From JBBDNC01 sp040877875 (lineage in GTDB: Bacteria > Bacteroidota > Rhodothermia > Balneolales > Balneolaceae), in NCBI GenBank assembly GCA_040877875.1, contig JBBDNC010000177.1:1-12711 (forward strand): a DNA stretch of 12,711 nt. Direction: 5' to 3'. Below the pieces are notes generated by a model that was not told where the DNA came from, did not search any database, and was given only the letters and a program-made list of their open reading frames with translations. Every line of letters begins with the position of its first letter. The first letter of the stretch is position 1. A program made the position numbers and the translations under genes. Positions 1-5,665 of the stretch are shown here, one piece after another.

Positions 1-450
1 TTCGTCATTTATTTGAATATCCAGAATATCTTTTGTCAGTTCGGTTAAATGATCACTTGACTGGCCGATATGGCTAATAAATTCCTGCTGATCATCTGTC
101 AGATTTGAAGTATCACTTTTCAACAGTTCGTTACAGGAAAGTATTACATGGAGTGCATTACGCATATCATGCGAAACGATTCCAAGATAATGATTTTGCA
201 TAATTTGGTTCTCACGTGCTTTAAAGAGAACTGAATTCGCCTTATTCAGTTGATTGATGAGTTCTCGATTGGTTTTTTGTCTTTGCCGGATCGTCATCGT
301 TGCAATGACTGTAGAGGCTGCAATGAAAAACAGGAAGGCATATAGATAATTTTGCTGTTCTATTTCCTGAAATATTAAATAGCCGGTTAGAAAAGTTATA
401 ACAATTGAAAAGCTTGATAATGCGTATATTCTGTTAGATTTAACACTCAT
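1..450 (-). CDS. Membrane sensor histidine kinase, N-terminal 150 residues (partial at window edge)
   Basis: The minus strand is open from an ATG at 450 to the window edge, giving 150 residues with no stop. An AGGA six bases upstream (457-460) supports this start. Two hydrophobic segments, at about residues 8-28 and 36-53, form a hairpin anchor with almost no periplasmic loop. A coiled-coil-like linker follows (about 55-85), then a HisKA dimerisation helix. The likely phospho-accepting histidine is H94 in SHDMRN (93-98). The usual H-E-L-R-T-P-L pattern is here H-D-M-R-N-A-L, so the proline is replaced by alanine. The ATPase domain would lie beyond the window. With so little outside the membrane, the signal is probably sensed in the membrane or cytoplasm. 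It is divergent from the response regulator at 839, which is its natural but unproven partner. Confident as a histidine kinase; its signal is unknown. Confidence 0.85.
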   Translation of the reverse strand, partial: MSVKSNRIYALSSFSIVITFLTGYLIFQEIEQQNYLYAFLFFIAASTVIATMTIRQRQKTNRELINQLNKANSVLFKARENQIMQNHYLGIVSHDMRNALHVILSCNELLKSDTSNLTDDQQEFISHIGQSSDHLTELTKDILDIQINDE

Positions 451-838
451 TTTTTATCCTGTTTTATTCTCGATTGGCTTATATGGATACCCAAAGCAGA
501 CGGTTGAAACAGTATGTGAGACGCTGAAAAATTGAGGTTTGATCCTGAATCCGTTTAAAAAAATACTTACTGATAGATCTCGGAGGTTTGTAATCCCTGT
601 AGTCGAAATGCGAAACTCCCTGCCGGGTTGTTGATTCTCCTGAAACAATTTATATAGTATCCTACTAACAATTTGAGATCATTTGTATCATGATTCTTTG
701 TTTGTACTTGTTCACCGGAGAATACAAAGTTTCTTGGTGGAAGAGAAGTGCAGAGGAGATGGCGTCTGATTATTGAGTTTTAGAAGGCTTTGCAAAACCT
801 TCTTAGAATCATTCAACTAAAAATTTTGGAGAATGATA
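451..838. other. Divergent intergenic region between histidine kinase and response regulator
   Basis: I see no convincing gene in these 388 bases. A 64-codon minus-strand frame at 454-648 has no recognisable features. Both divergent promoters should lie here, but no clean promoter could be fixed; the plus strand has several TTTG tetramers around 672-704. An 8-base direct repeat (GAGGTTTG at 534-541 and 583-590) is followed in both copies by ATCC/TG-like sequence. The clearest structure is the palindrome at 782-803, listed separately. Confidence 0.6.
782..803. repeat. 22-bp near-perfect palindrome sharing its end with the foldback element at 5485-5626
   Basis: The 22 bases read as their own reverse complement except for one mismatched pair (C788 against A797), with AGAAGG and CCTTCT at the ends and TTTGCAAA in the centre. 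Bases 782-798 match 16 of 17 bases of the left terminus of the foldback element at 5485-5501; only A785 differs from G. It lies 35 bases before the response-regulator start, so it may be in that gene's leader. It could be a solo relic of the element, a REP-like hairpin or a protein-binding site. I see no flanking duplication. Confidence 0.6.
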
Positions 839-1228
839 ATGAAGTCCGGAAAGCATATACTTGTAGTTGAGGATGATAAAATGACCGCCCGTCTTCTTAT
901 TTACAGACTTCAGGCATTAGGACACAGGGTAGAGCATATCAACGATGGTATTGAAGGATTCAACTATATCAAAGAGCATAAACCGGATCTGATTGTGCTG
1001 GATGTGATGCTGCCCGGTATGTCCGGATTTGAGATATTGGAAAATCTGAATAGTTCGGAAGATGTGAATATATCGGAATTGAATGTGATTATGTTAACGA
1101 CTAAAAACAGAGCTGAAGAAATTCAGAGGGGATTTAAATTGGGGGCACTGGAATATCTGTCGAAGCCCTTTAAAATTGAAGAATTTCTGGTACGTCTGAA
1201 CAGGATCGCAAGTACTACATCCACTTGA
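839..1228 (+). CDS. Single-domain response regulator (CheY-like receiver)
   Basis: This 129-residue protein is one receiver domain with no DNA-binding or enzymatic output. The phosphorylation set is complete: acidic pocket E11-D12-D13, phospho-acceptor D55 in IVLDVMLPG, switch residue T87 in MLTTK, and K109 in SKPF. An in-frame ATG at 833 is possible, but GGAG at 828-831 is one base from it and seven bases from the ATG at 839, so 839 is preferred. Its stop overlaps the start of the HEAT-repeat gene by four bases, and a glycosyltransferase follows. It therefore probably controls that machinery by protein-protein contact rather than by transcription. The partial histidine kinase on the opposite strand is a candidate phosphodonor. 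The family call is secure; the partner and output are inferred. Confidence 0.95.
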   Translation: MKSGKHILVVEDDKMTARLLIYRLQALGHRVEHINDGIEGFNYIKEHKPDLIVLDVMLPGMSGFEILENLNSSEDVNISELNVIMLTTKNRAEEIQRGFKLGALEYLSKPFKIEEFLVRLNRIASTTST

Positions 1229-2337
1229 TTTTGATTGAATATTTGAACGAGCATGTGATTTCTATCATGCTTGTCATAACCCTGGTGTTACTCATACTTA
1301 CACTCATGGTGGTGATTCTCGCCATTTACTACCGTTGGCTTTCGGTGAAAAAAGAAGATCAGGAGAAGCTTAAGAAAGAGAGATTTGGAGAGTTAATCAT
1401 TCAATATGTGAACGGGGATCTTGGCCTTCACAAAATTCAGGAAAAAATCGAAGGCAAAACCGATCATTTAATCTTGCTGCAACTTGTGAATAGCCTGAGT
1501 CATTCACTCGAAGGGAGAGAGAAAGTCCGACTGCAGGAGCTCATGGAGCTGAGAAGTTTAAAAAACCATTTTAACAGGTATTTAGAATCGTCCGACCCAA
1601 TTCGCAAGGCTTATGCATGTCAATATTTATCCCGTTTAAAGTCGGTCTCTTCTGAAAAGATTCCGGTTTTAATTAATCTGACAACACGAAAAGAACCCAT
1701 TCTGGCCTATGCGGCCGCACTGGCTGTGATTGTCCATGGGTCTGCAAAACAAAAGGAGAACGTGCTTCGGAATATGCTTTATAATCAGGATATTTCACTC
1801 ATGGTTTTGAGCGATCTGTTTTTGAAATTCAACCAAATCGGGGATGAGTATCGCCAAAATGAATTGGCAACTTTAACCGGATTTGTCAGGGATGAGGAAA
1901 TTCAAACTGACCGAAGGGCTTTGGTGATAAAAATTCTGAATGAGCTGGAATACCTTGACAGCGTGGATGTACTTTATAATATGTACAAGGAAGTTTTGCA
2001 TTCAACGGTCGTTCCCGAAATTCTGGAAGCACTGATCAAAATATTGACAAAATTCGGTGTCGAAGAGATTCTTGGGGATATACACCGGTTTTACACCTCT
2101 TCCGACTCTTTCAAAGTAAGGAGAGCATCAGCATTTTCTATGGGTTTCTTCCAGCATGAAGATTCCAAACCTTATCTGAAGTGGTTAATAAACGATCCGG
2201 ATTATAGAGTCAGATTTGAAGCTGCCAGGGCTCTTGGAATCTACCCGGATATTGACATGGAGCAGATCCGATGTGAAGTTCTCAGTCAAAAAGAATGGGA
2301 TGAAATGGTTAATGAAATAAAAAGTATTCATGGATAG
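1225..2337 (+). CDS. Membrane-anchored HEAT-like repeat protein, probable scaffold of a glycosyltransferase operon
   Basis: The frame encodes 370 residues. It begins at TTG 1225, overlapping the response-regulator stop as TTGA; TTG 1231, GTG 1255 or ATG 1267 are alternatives. ATG 1267 would still keep most of the membrane segment. One strong transmembrane helix spans about residues 14-37, followed by a basic stretch, so the bulk is probably cytoplasmic. The remainder is all-helical. HEAT-like repeats are visible around 120-175 (DPIRKAYACQYLSRL) and most clearly at 295-343, where KVRRASAFSMGFF and YRVRFEAARALGIYP are two repeat-like helices of the PBS-lyase/HEAT_2 kind. No catalytic motif is visible. 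Sitting between a lone receiver and a glycosyltransferase, it may couple phosphorylation to polysaccharide synthesis; that is inference. The gene is real; the exact start and function are uncertain. Confidence 0.85.
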   Translation: MILIEYLNEHVISIMLVITLVLLILTLMVVILAIYYRWLSVKKEDQEKLKKERFGELIIQYVNGDLGLHKIQEKIEGKTDHLILLQLVNSLSHSLEGREKVRLQELMELRSLKNHFNRYLESSDPIRKAYACQYLSRLKSVSSEKIPVLINLTTRKEPILAYAAALAVIVHGSAKQKENVLRNMLYNQDISLMVLSDLFLKFNQIGDEYRQNELATLTGFVRDEEIQTDRRALVIKILNELEYLDSVDVLYNMYKEVLHSTVVPEILEALIKILTKFGVEEILGDIHRFYTSSDSFKVRRASAFSMGFFQHEDSKPYLKWLINDPDYRVRFEAARALGIYPDIDMEQIRCEVLSQKEWDEMVNEIKSIHG

Positions 2338-2348
2338 AGGGAGATAAA

Positions 2349-3749
2349 ATGTGGTTTTTGCATCATACATTATTTGTGATCAATGTATTTGTATTCTTCT
2401 ATTTCGTTTTTGTAAACGGCTCCTATCTCATACTGATTTTCATTTCTTATTTACAGGTAAGAAATGAAAAAAAGACAGAGGATTTTTTTGATCTTACCGG
2501 GCTTTTTAATACCAATCTATACAGATCGGCAAGTATCCTTGCGCCTGCCTATAATGAAGAATTGTCTATCATTGAGTCGACCCGGGCATTGTTAAATCTC
2601 GAGTTTTCAAATTATGAAGTGATCGTGATTAATGATGGAAGCAATGACAATACATTGGGGAAGTTGATCGAACATTTTGAAATGAAAGAAATCGACCGGC
2701 ATGTCCCCCGCAGCATCGAAACAAAACCGGTCAAAAAAATTTATGGCTCCGACAAACACCCCAATCTTATTGTGATTGACAAAGAAAACGGCCGCAAGGC
2801 GGATGCATTGAATGCGGGGATCAATGCATCCAGAAAAGAATTGATTTTTGCCGTTGATTCGGATTCATTGCTTGAAAGGGATGTTCTGAAAAAAATGTTG
2901 ATGGCATTTACCCTGGATGAGGAAACAATCGCCGTCGGCGGGGTGGTTCGTGTAGCAAATGGCTGTACATTCAGGCATGGAGTCGTTGAGCAAGTGAATG
3001 TGCCTAATTCATATATAGGCCGTCTGCAGGCAGTCGAATACATACGTTCATTTCTTTTTGGCCGAACAAGCTGGGATTATCTGAATAGTCTTCTCATTAT
3101 TTCAGGTGCCTTCGGTGTATTTGACCGTGAAGCTTTAATCAGAGTAGGGGGCTACTTGCATGATACGGTTGGAGAAGATGTAGAATTAGTGGTACGCTTG
3201 CACAGATATCACCTTGAAAATAATATACCCTATCGGGTACGCTTTTTGCCGTTTCCGGTTTCCTGGACGGAAGTTCCGGAGAATTGGAAAGATCTGGCCC
3301 GGCAACGAAACAGATGGTATCGGGGGTTGACTGATACCTTATACCGTCACCGCCGTATGATTTTGCGGCCCGAATACGGTCGCATTGGCATGTTGGCGAT
3401 GCCGTTTTTTTTGTTTGTTGAATTGCTCTCCCCGGTTATTGAAGTTGGAGGATATATATTCTTCACAATTTCCTATTTTTTGGGCGTCATTAACTGGCCG
3501 TTTTTTTTATTATTTTTAATTGTTTGTGTGGTTCTGGGAATGTTTATGTCGATTTTGTCGATCCTTCTTGAAGAGCTGACAATCAGAAAATATGATCGGG
3601 TTCGGGATGTTCTGATCCTTATCCTGTTTACTTTTCTTGAAAATCTTGGTTATCGTCAGATACACGCCTGGAGGCGCTTTAGGGGCTTGGTCGATTTCCT
3701 GAAGGGCAAAAAAGAGTGGGGAAAGATGACTCGGAAAAAAACTTTCTGA
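2349..3749 (+). CDS. Processive family 2 glycosyltransferase (QxxRW type), probable exopolysaccharide synthase
   Basis: This 466-residue integral membrane enzyme starts at an ATG preceded by a purine-rich GAGGGAG at good spacing, 11 bases after the HEAT gene. An N-terminal membrane helix (about 8-35) precedes a GT-A domain with PAYNE (66-70), the nucleotide-binding aspartate D96 in INDGSND, the metal-binding D170-S-D172, and the acceptor/catalytic ED pair at 276-277. QRNRW at 319-323 is the QxxRW motif of processive synthases such as cellulose, hyaluronan and poly-N-acetylglucosamine synthases. Hydrophobic segments follow at about 348-378, 383-407 and 418-432, probably forming the export channel. 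The sugar and polymer cannot be read from sequence. No PilZ domain is present, so cyclic-di-GMP control through this chain is not evident. Operon context suggests regulation by the receiver and HEAT protein. Confidence 0.92.
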   Translation: MWFLHHTLFVINVFVFFYFVFVNGSYLILIFISYLQVRNEKKTEDFFDLTGLFNTNLYRSASILAPAYNEELSIIESTRALLNLEFSNYEVIVINDGSNDNTLGKLIEHFEMKEIDRHVPRSIETKPVKKIYGSDKHPNLIVIDKENGRKADALNAGINASRKELIFAVDSDSLLERDVLKKMLMAFTLDEETIAVGGVVRVANGCTFRHGVVEQVNVPNSYIGRLQAVEYIRSFLFGRTSWDYLNSLLIISGAFGVFDREALIRVGGYLHDTVGEDVELVVRLHRYHLENNIPYRVRFLPFPVSWTEVPENWKDLARQRNRWYRGLTDTLYRHRRMILRPEYGRIGMLAMPFFLFVELLSPVIEVGGYIFFTISYFLGVINWPFFLLFLIVCVVLGMFMSILSILLEELTIRKYDRVRDVLILILFTFLENLGYRQIHAWRRFRGLVDFLKGKKEWGKMTRKKTF

Positions 3750-3777
3750 ATACTTTAATTAAATGGAAAGAGTTTTT
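3735..3777 (+). terminator. Possible weak terminator after the glycosyltransferase gene
   Basis: An A-rich arm ending in ACTTTC (3735-3746) can pair with GAAAGAGTTTTT (3766-3777) with a small bulge. The last arm is itself a T run. The stem overlaps the stop codon and is mostly A-T, so it may be weak. It is the only candidate end for the three-gene operon that I can see. Confidence 0.3.
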
Positions 3778-3842
3778 GTATTTGACACATTCGTCAATTA
3801 TGCAACTGGAATTCAATTCATTGGCCCGAACGGTTATTGCGT

Positions 3843-3873
3843 TTGGGAAAGTTAAAGTTAAATTATCTATAAT
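3843..3873 (+). promoter_or_regulatory. Possible promoter of ftsX
   Basis: A perfect TATAAT lies at 3868-3873, 55 bases before the ftsX start, with TTGGGA at 3843-3848 as a poor -35 at a long 19-base spacing. The surrounding sequence is strongly A-T rich. Bacteroidetes-type sigma factors prefer a different consensus, so this is only a candidate. It would make ftsX independent of the upstream operon, consistent with the 179-bp gap. Confidence 0.35.
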
Positions 3874-3894
3874 ATTCAAATCTTCAATTTATCT

Positions 3895-3907
3895 TCCGCT
3901 TGGCGGA
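3895..3907. repeat. Short palindrome TCCGC-TTG-GCGGA in the ftsX leader
   Basis: This is a perfect 5-bp inverted repeat around a three-base loop, 21 bases before ftsX. The same TCCGC/GCGGA core recurs with a different loop at 8795-8812 in another intergenic space. It may be a leader hairpin, a repressor site or a degenerate REP-like repeat. Confidence 0.4.
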
Positions 3908-3928
3908 TGATTTACTCCGTTTTCCACT

Positions 3929-4813
3929 ATGAGCATACGCTACGTTATAAAAGAAGGCGTTTCCGGGATTAAAAGAGCCAGGCTGGCTGCTTTTACTTCC
4001 ATTTTTTCCCTCTTGGTTGCCGTATTTCTGATGGGAGTTCTGACGCGTGTCGGATATAATGCCTATGAGATTGCCCAGACCCTTCGACAACAGGTTGAAA
4101 TAGAAGTCTTTCTGCAGGATATAAGCCGGCAATCAACGGATGAAGTCCGTCAGAAACTGCAGGAGAGCCCCCTGATTGAATCCCTGATGTACATTTCAAA
4201 AGACAGTGCGTCGGCAATTTTCCAGGAAGAATTTGGTGTTGGCGGTGAAGCGATGGCTGAACTCAACTTTCTTCCGGCCTCTTTTAAATTGAAGGTCAAC
4301 CGGGATGCTGACCTCAACGAAGTAGATCAATTTGTGCAGGAAGTGCAGTCATTACAGGAAGTAGATGAAGTCAAGTTTAACCTTGCCTTGCTGCAAATGC
4401 TTGAATCACGTATGGAAATCTCGGCTCTCGTGGGAGGAGGGCTGGCTTTTATCATCCTGTTTACTGCCATTGTTTTGGTATTCAATACGATTCGCCTGAC
4501 CATCTATGCAAAAAAAGATCTGATTCGAGCTATGAAACTTGTGGGGGCAACCAATGGTTTTATCCGCAGGCCTTTTTTAGTGGAGGGGTTATTGCAGGGG
4601 TTCATTGCGGGTTCTATAGCCTGTGCACTTATTTACGGTATTTTTACCTGGCTCATCCCCCGTTATATTCCTCAGTTGGGGGTTTTGGAATGGCCGTTCG
4701 GACGCTGGTATTATTTACTCGGCGGACTTTTGCTCCTTGCGCTCTTTATGGGGTTGTTGGGGAGCCGATGGGCGTCAAGGAAATTTATACGGGATGCGAC
4801 GGTGTACGGCTGA
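3929..4813 (+). CDS. ftsX: Cell-division protein FtsX (permease-like)
   Basis: The 294-residue protein has the whole FtsX layout: a cytoplasmic N-terminus with basic residues, a first membrane helix (about 22-41), an extracytoplasmic domain (about 42-165, including EIEVFLQD and the later LKVNRDAD), then three more helices (about 167-187, 218-240 and 261-282). The segment KDLIRAMKLVGATNGFIRRPFLVEGLLQG (positions 196-224; pieces such as RAMKLVGAT and FLVEG) is the conserved cytoplasmic loop and start of helix 3 in the family. FtsX pairs with the ATPase FtsE and transmits ATP hydrolysis across the membrane to control peptidoglycan hydrolases at the divisome. FtsE is not adjacent here. No Shine-Dalgarno sequence is visible. 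The gene converges on fur with only 25 bases between them. Confidence 0.95.
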   Translation: MSIRYVIKEGVSGIKRARLAAFTSIFSLLVAVFLMGVLTRVGYNAYEIAQTLRQQVEIEVFLQDISRQSTDEVRQKLQESPLIESLMYISKDSASAIFQEEFGVGGEAMAELNFLPASFKLKVNRDADLNEVDQFVQEVQSLQEVDEVKFNLALLQMLESRMEISALVGGGLAFIILFTAIVLVFNTIRLTIYAKKDLIRAMKLVGATNGFIRRPFLVEGLLQGFIAGSIACALIYGIFTWLIPRYIPQLGVLEWPFGRWYYLLGGLLLLALFMGLLGSRWASRKFIRDATVYG

Positions 4814-4838
4814 GCATTGAGTGCATGTGCAGCAAGCC

Positions 4839-5354
4839 TTAGGTACTTTGCTCTGTTGCAAGGGTTTTAATCTTGTCGCCGGTATTTTTCCGGCGCTGGC
4901 AGCTTTCCTTGTCATTGCAGGTTCCGAAAAAGTGGAGAGAATGACCTTTGATATCGAATTCATGGATTTTCTCCATCAGGGTTTGAATCTCCAGGATTCT
5001 CGGGTCACAAAATTCTATGACAACCCCGCATTCCCGGCATATGATGTGATCATGCTGCTGGTAAGCATAAGCCCGTTCGTAATAATACTGGTTTTTACCA
5101 AACTGTTGACGTTGAACGAGGCCGCACTCGACTAATAGATCAAGTGTATTGTATACGGTAGCTCTGGAGACCCTGGTTCCGGAATTTTTCATACTGAAAA
5201 AGATATCGTCAGCATCAAAGTGTCCTTCTGATGTATAGATTTCCTCCAAAACCATGAAACGTTCAGGGGTTTGGCGCTGATTGTGTTCTTTCAGATAGGT
5301 TCGAAAGATTTCTTTTACCAATTGAATTGTTTCTTCCTGGGCCGGATGAGCCAT
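4839..5354 (-). CDS. fur: Fur-family metal-dependent transcriptional regulator
   Basis: This 171-residue protein has an N-terminal winged helix with recognition helix SRATVYNTLDLLVECGLV (63-80), then a dimerisation and metal domain. Regulatory metal ligands are visible as H45, H101 and H103 in QHDHIICRECG, E114 in VVIEF, and H138. Structural zinc cysteines are C106/C109 and a second pair, C146 and C152, spaced C-x5-C. At the position where peroxide sensors of the PerR type carry aspartate, this protein has glutamate (E114), which favours an iron-responsive Fur over PerR. It would repress iron-uptake genes when Fe(II) is plentiful. None of its window neighbours is an obvious iron-uptake gene. 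The tail after about residue 155 is basic and low in order. No ribosome site precedes ATG 5354. The symbol reflects the family rather than tested specificity. Confidence 0.9.
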   Translation of the reverse strand: MAHPAQEETIQLVKEIFRTYLKEHNQRQTPERFMVLEEIYTSEGHFDADDIFFSMKNSGTRVSRATVYNTLDLLVECGLVQRQQFGKNQYYYERAYAYQQHDHIICRECGVVIEFCDPRILEIQTLMEKIHEFDIKGHSLHFFGTCNDKESCQRRKNTGDKIKTLATEQST

Positions 5355-5446
5355 AATATTAGGATATTTATAAGGGTGCGGTTCCGATGATTCGACAACG
5401 ATAGAAAACAGGGTTTCGTGTTATTTGAACGACAATAATTTTTAAA

Positions 5447-5476
5447 TTGCTATGGTTTATGTTCTAAAATTATATC
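5447..5476 (+). promoter_or_regulatory. Possible promoter upstream of the foldback element, reading toward the acyl-CoA synthetase
   Basis: TTGCTA (5447-5452) and TATATC (5471-5476) are each 4/6 matches to the -35 and -10 hexamers with an 18-base spacer. Transcription from here would carry the entire foldback element in the leader of the acyl-CoA synthetase mRNA. The evidence is weak. Confidence 0.25.
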
Positions 5477-5482
5477 TTATTC
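5475..5482. repeat. Left copy of 8-bp direct repeat flanking the foldback element
   Basis: TCTTATTC here is repeated exactly at 5626-5633, directly bordering the inverted termini. This is the pattern of a target-site duplication. The boundary is ambiguous by one to three bases: reading it as a 9-base repeat (5476-5484 and 5627-5635) gives 7 of 9 matches and a symmetrical 142-bp element. Confidence 0.65.
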
Positions 5483-5484
5483 TT

Positions 5485-5626
5485 AGAGGGCTTTGCAAAA
5501 CGGTTGTTTTGCCCAATCTCAGCATTTTCGCGAATTCGAAATCCTCATTTATACCTAATAAACTGCGGTTCCGAATTCGCTCAGGCTTTGATATTGAACA
5601 AAACCCCTGGTTTTTCAAAGCCCTCT
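5485..5626. mobile_element. 142-bp foldback MITE-like element
   Basis: The termini are 17-base inverted repeats matching at 16 positions: 5485-5501 begins AGAGGGCTTTGCAAAAC, and 5610-5626 is its complement with one change. The arms keep pairing inward at constant symmetry: GTTTTG 5506-5511 with 5599-5604, CAAT 5514-5517 with 5593-5596, GCGAATTCG 5530-5538 with 5572-5580, and TTTAT 5548-5552 with ATAAA 5558-5562. The whole element is therefore one long imperfect hairpin. It has no transposase, and 8-bp direct repeats flank it. This fits a non-autonomous element moved by a related transposase elsewhere. Duplications of about 8 bp are known for families such as ISL3, IS1595 and IS256, but the family cannot be assigned here. 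A large regulatory RNA hairpin is the main alternative. Confidence 0.7.
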
Positions 5627-5633
5627 CTTATTC
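5626..5633. repeat. Right copy of 8-bp direct repeat flanking the foldback element
   Basis: This is the exact repeat of 5475-5482 (TCTTATTC), abutting the right inverted terminus. Base 5626 is shared between the symmetrical terminus and this repeat, so the precise junction is uncertain. It lies 32 bases before the acyl-CoA synthetase start. Confidence 0.65.
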
Positions 5634-5665
5634 GGTCAACCTTCAAATAACGAGTAATTTCCAGT

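Noticed and set aside
3716..3910. 64-codon plus-strand frame after the glycosyltransferase gene
   Set aside because: It overlaps the end of the glycosyltransferase gene and has low-complexity content and no motif. It is better explained as a chance frame in an A-T-rich spacer.
3929..4813. FtsX as an ABC-exporter (MacB/LolC-like) permease
   Set aside because: Length, four-helix layout and a small extracytoplasmic domain fit FtsX. MacB/LolC permeases are longer, with a much larger periplasmic domain.
5355..5376. A-T-rich imperfect inverted repeat before fur as a Fur/PerR autoregulatory box
   Set aside because: Only about half of the paired positions match, and it does not fit the 19-bp Fur or 15-bp PerR consensus well enough.
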